A stretch of DNA of 64,000 nucleotides from Undaria pinnatifida. Taxonomy: Eukaryota > Sar > Phaeophyceae > Laminariales > Alariaceae. Shown here piece after piece: positions 54,601 through 63,818 of the stretch. Position numbers and translations under genes: made by a program. The notes beneath the pieces are model-generated. The model did no database searches and was not told where the DNA came from. It was given only the letters and a program-made list of their open reading frames with translations. Location of the stretch: assembly GCA_012845835.1 (NCBI GenBank), contig JABAKD010000002.1, positions 4,852,001 to 4,916,000 on the forward strand, written 5' to 3'. Positions within the stretch are counted from its first letter, which is position 1. Each line of letters opens with the position of its first letter.

Positions 54601-55720
54601 CATCTACACATGATACCTCCCCGCACGTTATGGAAAATCCTAACCCCACCGGCCGATTTTCTGATTGGCTATCGTTAGCATGTTGAGCCAGCTCCACCTC
54701 GGGAGGATATAGGGTCCCATCCCCAGTCCAGAGGTGGTTCCACATCTCTAAAACTTCCATCAGCCGGGGAAGCAAACCGAGATTTCTCGGGTCGACACTA
54801 CCCTGCACGGTGAGAAAACCCCAATCCCGTTGGCTAATCGCTGATTGGTTCGAGCTCCACAGCACTGTCCTTGGCGGATAGAGGCCCATTGTTGAATGCG
54901 GGGGATTTCTGTCGCACACGGGGCAGATAGGGTCCCATCCCCGACTCATGAATCCCCCGAACCTCCACAGCTCCAAAAACGCGGGAGCAATAACGATGAC
55001 CTCCCGCGTCGACACCACTCCGCACAACATGGAAACCCAACCATTTTCGCTTACCGCTGATTGGCTGGGGCTCGGACATAAGGGCAACGCCACCATGGGA
55101 GGATATAGAGCCCTGTGCCCGTTTCAGAAATCCTGACATACCGGGGACGATAACCGATTTCTGCCGCGGGTCGACCCAGCCCCGCACGATTGTGCGGCAA
55201 TCATCTATTATTCACATTGGCTTATCGTTGAGTCGCTGTGCCGCTCGTAGAGCCAGGGACACCCGGGGAGGAGATAGACCAGCAAACGGGCGAGGGGCGT
55301 TTCGACGCACTTGATGAGGATAGGGCCCCATCGCCGTTCCAGAAATCCCTCCATACCCCATCAACGCCAACAAACCGTGGACGAAAACCGACTTCTCCCG
55401 GATCGACACCACACCGCATGGTGTGGAAGCCTTAGCTAGCTGAGGTTAGTATAAGACGCCAGCACCACAGAACAGGGTCCAACCCCACTTCAGAAATCCT
55501 TCAAGGTCTTTTCAACTAGGAAAAAATGGGGCAACTCGTGCTATTGCTGAATTCTTATTCGCATACCCCAACCCCGCGGTACGCGAACATTTCGTTTGAC
55601 CCCCTGCCTCGATACCACCCCGCACAGTGTAACCCAACCTTCGATTGATCGGCTCGGCCGGGGTTCGTGGATAGAGGAAACCACCACTCACTAAGAAGTT
55701 CAGCAAGTTCAATGACTATA
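54601..55720. repeat. degenerate tandem array, six units of about 160-230 bp
   Basis: Landmark CGCAC/CGCAT follows a TCGACAC.AC phrase at 54622, 54805, 55021, 55183, 55414 and 55621. Each unit has ATTGGCT..GAGC, a GGAGGATATAGGGTCCCATC-like phrase and a CAGAAATCC-like phrase. On the minus strand units read as related peptides (NQSAISQRDWGFLTVQGSVD; SQSAVSENGWVSMLCGVVST; LYPPEVELAQ; LYPPRTVLWS), with one frame open for 197 codons (55096-54503), but stops and shifts occur elsewhere. Confidence 0.75.
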
Positions 55721-56204
55721 ATCTCATACTGGGCTGTGGTTGGAGAAGTTGCACATGGACCAGTTGCATAGTATACAGCAGTCGGTCCAGATTGAGTCGA
55801 TCGGTGCAACTTGCTTGGGGTATTGTATTATTACAGCAGCAGTAATAAACTTCACTTCTTTTCTTTTTCCCATCCCATGTATTGTGATGCTCGTACTACT
55901 CTCGCCCTCTCATTAGTATAACTCAGATCCGGGGTCATATAGCGGACTCCCCGCCCATCCCCACTACAGTACATGCCCTAATTTTTATTGCGAGAAGAAT
56001 TTGGCATTTTCTTTCCTCGTCGATTCGCGTCGAATTGTGCCTACCCACGCTGATTCGTAGGCGATTTCAGCAGCGATTTCAGCAGTTAGTTGATCCTTTT
56101 TTTCTCATTTATTTCTCCAAATATATAAAGCCAACAAAGCTCACAGCGCGGCGATTATTCAAATCAAGGACCAACGCTAGTATTTATAGTGTAACCCCAC
56201 TAGA
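55721..56204. other. no gene recognised
   Basis: Includes the second flanking repeat (CCGGGGTCATATAGCGGACT at 55929). Otherwise unassigned. Confidence 0.4.
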
Positions 56205-56235
56205 CCACTGGGGCGACCGGCTCTATACCACTCAC

Positions 56236-56545
56236 CGCCCGGGTGGCGTATCAGGTTATCCTCGAGCCTGATATAGGTCAATTTCGTGAGTTCGAATTCC
56301 CCCGAGTGCGTACTCATATACATTTCGTGGGACTTTTTCTTGTGCACTAATTGACTTGTGGAAAGCGCGAGAGCGTGAGTTAGCAATAACACTCGATGAA
56401 AAATCGACGATCAGTGGGTGCTGAACCCTATGCGCCAGCAATAATGAAGGCAATAACGGGAAGGGGGGGAAAAGGGACGACAACTGTGATCACGGCTTGC
56501 ATGTCCAGAAGCTGGAAAGTAGAAGTAAGTGTGCCGAAAAAGAAA
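56236..56545 (+). mobile_element. tRNA-headed SINE, copy 3
   Basis: A box TGGCGTATCAGG (56244-56255), B box GTTCGAATTCC (56290-56300), body and A-rich tail as in copy 2. Just upstream, CCACTGGGGCGACCGG (56205-56220) is the reverse complement of the SINE's own first bases, so a head fragment in inverse orientation adjoins it. Confidence 0.85.
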
Positions 56546-57727
56546 AATCTCAGTGGAAAAAAGATGATCAATCATCAATCAGCAGCAAGGAGCATGTCAA
56601 GTAAGTACGAAGCAACACAAACTTAAACTTATTTGTCAGTTACGTGCCAACACGACCGCTTGCGCTTGATCGGCAAATGACCACAGCAACGGAGTCAGGG
56701 ACCACAGCAACCGTAAAACACACCGCCCCTCGTATATTTCTCCAAAAAGCCTTCTCGGGAAAAATAACACCAAACGCGTATATACGATGCGGTACGGGAC
56801 GAGTGCATGCCACTCATTGGTTTCTTCCGTAGATACTGTTGTCGACTTACGACGACCTTCGCGTGGCGCAGCTTAACAACAGGAGGAACGATTACTCTTT
56901 CCATTGTTTTTTGTTTCGAAATGTATGGTACACCCTCGCTCCATGCCATAAAATATGTCACTGACAAAAAGCATATTTAATACTTGTGTGTCATGGAGCA
57001 TCGCTGTGTGTGTGGTCGGTATGGTCTTACTCATACGTACCTGTATTGCTTGCATGAGAGTACAAACATACAAACCATGTCGATTTGTCCGAAGTTGTAT
57101 AATAAATACCACCGTCGAGGCCCCGCGGACGCAGCTACTCGCAATGCGGCTGTGTGGATTTTTCTGGGGCAGTAATCGTAACCACTACTACCTCCTCCTC
57201 GTTTTCGTCATGCGTCCTCTTGCCACGTCTATATCCATGTATGTACGCGTACCTACCGAAAATCAACAAATAAATGCGCTACTATGATATACTGTTGTGG
57301 GGATATTTTTACAGTAAATATTGTTTGTTTTTGGACGAACTTTGACACCAATTTGGAAATAATGTCTTGTCAAGTTTTGTTTTATCAACCTCTCTCTTCA
57401 AACATCAAGATCCGAAGAATAACTGGAGATACCGTTCAAAATACATTTTTTTGCGCGCTTCTCGCTTGTCTCGCTCAGCATCCATCCGCGTTCACGTCGA
57501 GGTGCTGAACGGATTGACCCGCAGCAACAAAAGTCAGTAGCCAGCGCAGTTCTTGCAACCACATAACAAAGCGTCCGAAACACTACTACCTTGGTAATCA
57601 CACCTACCTTTAGAAGTGCATCCACGTTTCGTTTGTGGAGATAAATATATATATGGGATATTAGTGTGTGACATTTATTATGCGGTCGTGAAAGAAAGAT
57701 GGATCGTTGAAATTGGGCCAATACCGC
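56546..57727. other. no gene recognised
   Basis: About 1.2 kb of unassigned DNA. Frames up to 115 codons show no motif. Confidence 0.35.
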
Positions 57728-57729
57728 AA

Positions 57730-59620
57730 CTGAGAGCGTGTACACTAAGCGTTCCTTTCAAAACACTAACGATTCGCATTTCTCCCTTTCGTTCTCAATG
57801 GCGGTGACATAGATAGCATGACGACATCACCTCGCCTGTTGTATTTGGCAATATGTATCTCTTTCTTGTAATTAGCGATGTCAGAAAATAATGGTATCTA
57901 CATGATTGTACCTATCGATTGAAATATTCTATATATCGATCCATGTACAAAAACAAATTATGAAGCTTTTAACACGTTGTTTACTACACCTAACTGGGTT
58001 GCATACATGTAACATCAAACCTTCTACAATGAAATCATCCTGTTGACCCTGATAGCTACACTGTAGTCGTAAGGGGAGTCGCCGACCTATATCCTTAATG
58101 AGGACACACAACTCGTAATGCGCGCGATCGGAGTATCACACACAGCTTGCAAAGATGAGTTTCGACGAATTCTTCGATCTCACAGCTGGAGTGTAATTTC
58201 ATTTTTTATAAGAATAAACATTACCAGGCAGGTGATATAAAGGGGTTTCTTCTTGCAGCAACCGTCACATTCGTTCCCTTTGAGGGTTTATAGTTTCCGC
58301 GCACGTATTGAAATGCTCGCCCCCCCCCCGATCCCTCTTGTTTGTCCAAACGCCCCACCTGAAATAAAAATCTATCAGAGTAGTAAACACTACCAGCTAG
58401 CTGATATCATCTCATTCTCCATCAAGCCATCCATGCCGTAGCTCTAACTCATCTCCGCCCTCCGCTCCCCCCCACCCCCCCCCTTTTGTTCCCCGCCCAG
58501 TTCGTTCAAACGCCCCACTTACAATCGAAATCGGCCAGAGTAATAAACACTTCTAAGCAATTGGTATCACGTCAATGTCTTTTTAGCCATCCATGACGTA
58601 GCTTTCATTCATCCCCCCTTTTCCCCCTCCAACGCCCCCTCCTTCCCCACACCCCGCACGATCGCCTAGACCCAGCACCGCGCGTATAGCAACCCCCTAC
58701 ATATATGATCAATACGCGCGATCGGAGGATCACACAAAATTTTACGAAGATCAGTGTCGACCAAATCCTTGATCTCATAGCTAGCTGGAGTGTATTTTAA
58801 TATTATACGTGACCTAAACCTCTTGAAAACCTTTCCCCCCATCTTTTTTTTTTTTTTGTTTATCTTCTTTTCTTCTTGCTTTCTCTTGCTTAAACGCCCC
58901 ATCTAATATTATCGAAATCCGCCAGAGTAATAAACACTTCCACGCCCTGGATATCACCTCGTTATCGTTTTAGAGCCGTCCATGCCGCTGCTGCAATTCC
59001 CACCCACCCCCGCCCCCAACGCCCCCCTCCTTCCCCACCACCCGCACCATCGCCCAGACCTAGCACCACGCGTATAGTAAACCCCTACATATATATGCGA
59101 CTTAAAGCCCCCCCCCCCCCCCCCGCCCCCCGCCCCCCCCCCCCGGCACATCTCCTCCCCCCCCCCCCCCCCCCACAAGAAGGATTTATAGTTTCCACGC
59201 ACAAATTGACCTGCCCCACCCCCCCTCCACTCCTCCCGCCCCCCCCCCCCCCCCCCCTCCCCCCCCTCCCGCCCCTCTTTTGATCAAAATCAGGTCCCCA
59301 CGTCCTTAAAAACTCCGCCCTCCTCTCACCGGTTATTCGACTTACAGTATTCACTTGATAAACTGATGCATTTCCTTCCACAGCTGTCAGATTTTGTCCC
59401 CCTCAGAAACGGGTTTTATAGTTCCCGCGCACAGACTGCCTAACAACACCCTGTTGACCCTGATAGCTACACTGTAGGTGCAAGGGAAGTCGCCGACCTA
59501 TATCCTTAATGAGGACGCACAACCCGTAATACGCGCGACCGGAGTATCACACACAACTTGCAAAGATGAGTTTCGACAAAATCTTCGATCTCCCAGCTGG
59601 AGTGTAATTTAATTTTCATA
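57730..59620 (-). repeat. composite family E, long copy (minus)
   Basis: Mirror of 48.66-50.39 kb: end block CCTTTCAAAACACTAACG (57755), CAGAAAATAATGGTATCTAC, a head 58030-58200, a tail with C-tracts, a partial head 58690-58800, a tail 58900-59095, C-tracts 59108-59270, and a full head 59290-59615 ending CGATCTCCCAGCTGGAGTG. Confidence 0.85.
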
Positions 59621-59754
59621 ATATATACGGAACGACTCCTTGGAGCGGCGACGAAAAAGACTGACAAAACATTGTTTCTCGTACTGCGATTTTTAAAAGC
59701 GACCACCACTCCGTTCGTTGTGTTTATTTTCTCTTTTTTCATGGTCTGGCCTGT

Positions 59755-59910
59755 TTTGTTGTGTACTCGCACCCGGTACGATAGCATTTCACTTGCTACA
59801 TACAGTACCTCGATCAATTGGTATTGTTTTGTTTATTCTGTCTCACAGAGCAGTCTGTGACCACAAAAAAATAAACGGTATACATACGTATCTCTCTAGG
59901 ATGAAGAACT
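59755..59910 (-). repeat. dispersed family B, copy 4
   Basis: TACTCGCACCCGGTACGATA, CAGTCTGTGACCACA and TATCTCTCTAGGATGAAGAA. The most diverged of the four. Confidence 0.7.
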
Positions 59911-59970
59911 ACCGTTTGGAAATCATGCCAATTTGGTAAATCATCCAGGCGCTGCAGACATTAAGATATT

Positions 59971-60238
59971 GGTAAATTAAAGGTGGGGGACACAGAGTGC
60001 CCCCTGCAGGTTTGCCAACTGAGCAGGTCCTCGGAGAGTACTCACTTTCGTTCCTTCGTAGACATGTAGCTTTATTCGTTTCCACCAGAGCCCGGAATAG
60101 CTTCTGAGATCGGAGGCACGTGCCTCCGATCTCCTTCCTAACTTTCCCGAATGTAAAACGCCAACCTTATCATACGAAACCCATCCATCCGATCTCAAAT
60201 TTGAATAATTACAGGCCTGTCGAGGCCGTATCTTAACA
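59971..60238 (-). repeat. family C, copy 2
   Basis: Same unit as 46.98 kb, with a 6-bp in-frame insertion making the palindrome GGCACGTGCC. The minus frame SDGWVSYDKVGV to CVPHL is fully open. Confidence 0.8.
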
Positions 60239-60713
60239 CTAGCCCACCCTGATGAGTCGCATATGCAGAAATATGAGAGATTGGGGGAAACTCCGGTTCT
60301 ACGAACTAGACCATGAGTCGAAGATACGGCTCCTCAAAACCCACTCCCACACCTCTAACCGTCCGGCTATGGAGCCAGGAACACGCGAAGAAAAGCAGTT
60401 GAAAGAAACGCAGACCCTACAACAAGGCAAAAGTCACCCATCAAAAACCTGCCGCGTACCGCCGGTGTGGCGGGGGGGGCAGAGAAGGCTCTAGAACCTG
60501 CCGCATGCCGCCGGTATGGCGGGGGGGGCAGGAAAGGCTCTACGGCAAACCAACCACAGAAAACGTACTATGGCGAGGCGAGTGCTCGTCGATATGGAGG
60601 GGAACACAGGCGCTAACACAAGGGAGAAGTCATGCAACCCCCCCCCCCCGCGGGCCATCGTCAAGGCGGGGAGGTTAGACGATTTTTCTTTCTGTCCTGC
60701 CGTCGACGCCACA
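60239..60713. other. spacer between family C copies; 49-bp tandem duplication
   Basis: AACCTGCCGCGTACCGCC (60446) and AACCTGCCGCATGCCGCC (60495) begin two 49-bp units, each with a G8 run. No gene is recognised. Confidence 0.55.
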
Positions 60714-60929
60714 TGTTAAATTAAAGGTGGGGGACACAGAGTGCCCCCTGCAGGTCTGCCAATTGAGCAGGTCCTCGGAAATTACTCACTTTTGTTCCTT
60801 CGTAGAGATGTAGCATTATTCGTTTCCACCAGAGCCCGGGATAGCTTCTGAGATCGGAGGCACGTGCCTCCCATCTCCTTTCTAACTTACCCGAATGAAT
60901 GTAAAACGCCAACCTCATCATACGAAACT
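60714..60929 (-). repeat. family C, copy 3 (truncated)
   Basis: Starts TGTTAAATTAAAGGTGGGGG like copy 1 and is truncated at CATACGAAAC. A 4-bp insertion (GAATGAATG) shifts the minus frame near its right end, although the rest remains readable. Confidence 0.8.
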
Positions 60930-61368
60930 GTTGATTGTATGCTTGGATATGATGCGGATATGATGACGGTTGAGTATTGTAGGGGTTTCCAGTGATAAGT
61001 TGGCTACATGATGGCGGGATATCGGGATGGTGGAAATACTCCGCCTATTTATCCGCCTTTCTTCCTGGCGAGCGCTCTCCACGCTGCGCCTTGGCTAGGA
61101 GCAACTTAATTTATCTATGTACGTCTTATACTTGTCTTCATACCGGTGACTTCACTACCCCACTATTGTCAGCTCAACGGGTAAGCCCTCTACGCTTCGT
61201 AGGGATCAACAAACACGATAATTATCGTATACCGTACGCGGTACTATCCCTGTTCGAAGAAAAGGGTGTTGAGTGACGTGGGATCTTCTGCGGAAGAGAG
61301 CTAGCTGGAGATACCACAAAAACAGCCCTCCCCGTGAAAGGGAGCGAGCTGGGTGGCTTGTTTGAACC
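60930..61368. other. upstream region of the following gene
   Basis: No promoter motif is recognised with confidence. Confidence 0.3.
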
Positions 61369-62241
61369 ATGCCTGAGGGCGAGGTAAACATGGGCGTTGT
61401 GGACGTGAAGGCGTTGGCAGCGAGAGCGAGGAGCTCTCAGCTGGCAAAGATGCGGGAGCTGGAAGAGCTGCTCGCAATACGGGACCAACTTGAGAAAGAA
61501 ATCGAGGGTGGTTTCCGTTATGGTTTCCGGACCATAGACCAAGTTTCGGCAGGATGGCACGATTTCTACCGAATCGAAGGTCGCATTGAGGAAAGCGAAC
61601 TCATCATTCGCGAGTACTCGCAACTTCTCCTCGAGCTCTCGAGCTTCTCTTTACGACTGGAGCGAATGCGAGGCATTTCTCAGCCGTCTCAGGTACCAGA
61701 GAGGGGAGCGGGCGTGGCCAGATGTGAGTCACAGCTCGTAATTCCAGTACTTGAGACTGGGGATGAGAGCACTGCTCAGCAGCAGCCGCAGCAGCAGCAG
61801 CAGCAGCAGCAGTTCAAGACGGAGAAAAGTTTCATAGTGGAATTAGAGACAAGAAGGAAAGAGCAGGAGGAGCTCTTGCAGCTGCCATTGAAGCAACAGC
61901 AGCAGGAGCTGCAGCCTCCGGTGGCACCATCCCCCGTTTGGACGTCACAGCTCGTATACCCAATGCTTGAGACTGGGAACGAGCGCACTGCACAGCAGCA
62001 GCCGCAGGGGCAGCAGCAGCAGTTTGAGACGGGGGAGAAGGGATTGCTCGCAGAGTTGGTTGTGAAACCAAATTACGAGCAGTATCTGCCGTGCTCCGTG
62101 GGAGCGGCGACTGCTGAGCCCGTTGATGTGTGGGCCCGGGTTGGGGTCGGCACAAGGTGGCTGGTTGCGGTGGAGGACACTGGGTGTGGGAGGCACGGAC
62201 ACCCAGGTGGAGAATCCTTCCCACCGTTTGCACCAGACTGA
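61369..62241 (+). CDS. coiled-coil, poly-Gln protein of unknown function (290 aa)
   Basis: ATG at 61369 lies in a fair context (GAACCATGC); TGA ends at 62241; no intron is needed. Residues 12-105 are a continuous helical, charged region with heptad-like spacing (ARARSSQLAKMRELEELLAI, EGRIEESELIIREYSQLLLE), most likely coiled coil. Residues 120-240 contain a tandem duplication: SQLVIPVLETGDESTAQQQP plus poly-Gln and F.TE..F.VEL, then SQLVYPMLETGNERTAQQQP plus poly-Gln and FETGEKGLLAEL, separated by a Gln/Leu/Glu segment. The last 60 residues are mixed. There is no signal peptide or membrane segment. Composition suggests a cytosolic or nuclear scaffold or regulatory protein, but no named family is recognised. 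The duplication preserved in frame argues that it is a real gene. Confidence 0.7.
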   Translation: MPEGEVNMGVVDVKALAARARSSQLAKMRELEELLAIRDQLEKEIEGGFRYGFRTIDQVSAGWHDFYRIEGRIEESELIIREYSQLLLELSSFSLRLERMRGISQPSQVPERGAGVARCESQLVIPVLETGDESTAQQQPQQQQQQQQFKTEKSFIVELETRRKEQEELLQLPLKQQQQELQPPVAPSPVWTSQLVYPMLETGNERTAQQQPQGQQQQFETGEKGLLAELVVKPNYEQYLPCSVGAATAEPVDVWARVGVGTRWLVAVEDTGCGRHGHPGGESFPPFAPD

Positions 62242-63047
62242 GGCAACAACCACAGGTCATGTCATGAAAAGTTGTTTCTGTCTGGGCTTTGTCTTAATTC
62301 TAGAGTAATACAGCAGCGGTAGTTGACTTACGTAGCGATGCTCGAGCGATGACATGTTATTATTTGAGGCTCTGAGACGATCATTTTCTTTCGCATTATT
62401 TGTTGTCAAGTCTTTGTTTTTCGCGTTAAATCATAGCAAAAGACAGAGTAGTAGCTTGGGCAGAGGGACGGGCAGCATAAATGCTTGTGCCTGCCCCCCA
62501 GCCCCTCTTGCCCCAACCACCGGCGAATGTGACTGCGTGTGGTATGGTAGCTCTGCTGATCAACAGGTTACAAGGCACGGGATGCAGGACGCTTGACGGG
62601 TTGATAATAGATTATGTCCGCAGTAGCTAGCGCTTGCTTGCGACAGCCGTATTTTCTGTCTGTCGTATGTACAGCAGTTTGGTACTTTAGTTCATTTTCA
62701 ATCAACCATTTTTCCTCTCGCACCAAAGAGGGAAGGAATTGAGAACGAACTCGCCATCTCCGAAACACAATATTTGATTTCGGTTGTGTGCCGTGAATTT
62801 TCCCAACAACATCCCTGGTACGATATCGTACGTCATTCGGTTTTACAGATAAATTGGTGACGGCTGGTGGCTGTAGGGGTATGGTCAGTACCAGTAGTAT
62901 GATACAAGGGTGTCCGGACGTGGGGGGCCTGTCGGCCCCCCCGTCCTCCGGGTTACTGTTTACTGTAAAAGATGTGCGGTGATGCTGGTTGGTTCCACAG
63001 CAGGAGTACGCCTGCATACCAAGGGTGGGAGTGTTGAGTGTGGAATG
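62242..63047. other. no gene recognised
   Basis: A minus frame 62568-63017 (149 codons, true ATG) has mixed composition (RYRTRDVVGKIHGTQPKSNI, REEKWLIENELKYQTAVHTT) but no family; listed only as possible. A hairpin GGGGGCCTGTCGGCCCCCC lies at 62923-62941. Confidence 0.35.
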
Positions 63048-63255
63048 ACAGCGGGCCGAGATGGAGGAAAAGGAAATACTCCGTATGTATGATTTGTTGA
63101 TGGGGCGTGATCCCCAGAAGAAACTGAAAATACAGCGGGCCGAAATGGAGGAAAAGGAAATACTACTCGGTATGTATTATTTGTTGATGGGGCGTGATCC
63201 CCAGAACAAACTGAAAATAAGGACGCAGTGGAATATGGAATATGTCCAAAAATAA
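63048..63255 (+). CDS. coding-like fragment with 28-aa tandem repeat
   Basis: Two 84-bp units start at 63048 and 63132. The frame reads QRAEMEEKEILRMYDLLMGR then DPQKKLKI, then a second copy RAEMEEKEILLGMYYLLMGR with DPQNKLKI, and ends NMEYVQK stop. The second copy carries one extra codon, so the frame is kept through an indel, and most differences are conservative. An ATG at 63061 could start it; a stop lies just before the first unit. Each unit looks like an amphipathic helix followed by a basic turn. No family is recognised; it may be an exon of a longer repeat protein. Confidence 0.4.
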
Positions 63256-63437
63256 AGACACCCTCTTTCAGACGATATGGCTATGAAGAGGTTGGCGCAA
63301 ACTGGGCACTGAAAAAATAAGACTTGGTACTGCAATCATGAAGACTCTGTGACCAAATGCGACGTGGCCACTAATACCGGCAATCATGTACAGTATGGCA
63401 GCGAAAAACGGATGTGACTACTTACAAAATGGGGACA
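63256..63437. other. diverged unit of the following array
   Basis: ATGGCTATGAAGAGGTTGGC (63279) shows the array extends leftward in decayed form. Confidence 0.5.
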
Positions 63438-63818
63438 GGGTAGCCAGATGCATTGCAACTCGAACTCTTCACCCACTCAAAGACGTTCGCATAACAGACA
63501 TGGCTATGAAGAGGTTGGCGCAAACTCGGCACCGCAAAAATGAAGACTCCCTACTTACAATTTGATGCTACGAAAGCTGAGACTACATACTTGGCTGACA
63601 CCGGGGAAAAAACAGACAGTATGCCGGGGGTAGCCAGATGCATTGCAACTCGAACTCTTCACCCACTCAAAGACGTTCGCATAACAGACATGGCTATGAA
63701 GAGGTTGGCGCAAACTCGGCACCGCAAAAATGAAGACTCCCTACTTACAATTTGATGCTACGAAAGCTGAGACTACATACTTGGCTGACAACGGGAAAAA
63801 ACAGACAGTATGCCGGCG
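63438..63818 (+). repeat. 190-bp near-identical tandem repeat
   Basis: GGGTAGCCAGATGCATTGC at 63438 and 63628 begins two units that differ at only a few positions, so the duplication is recent. A 71-codon plus frame (63540-63755) spans the junction but stops in the second unit. Confidence 0.9.

Noticed and set aside
59971-60929. Miniature LTR retrotransposon formed by family C copies 2 and 3
   Set aside because: No primer-binding site or polypurine tract is visible, copy 3 is truncated, and no target-site duplication was found; kept only as an alternative.
61206-61623. 133-codon minus frame opposite the start of the coiled-coil gene
   Set aside because: It is the antisense shadow of a better-supported plus-strand gene.
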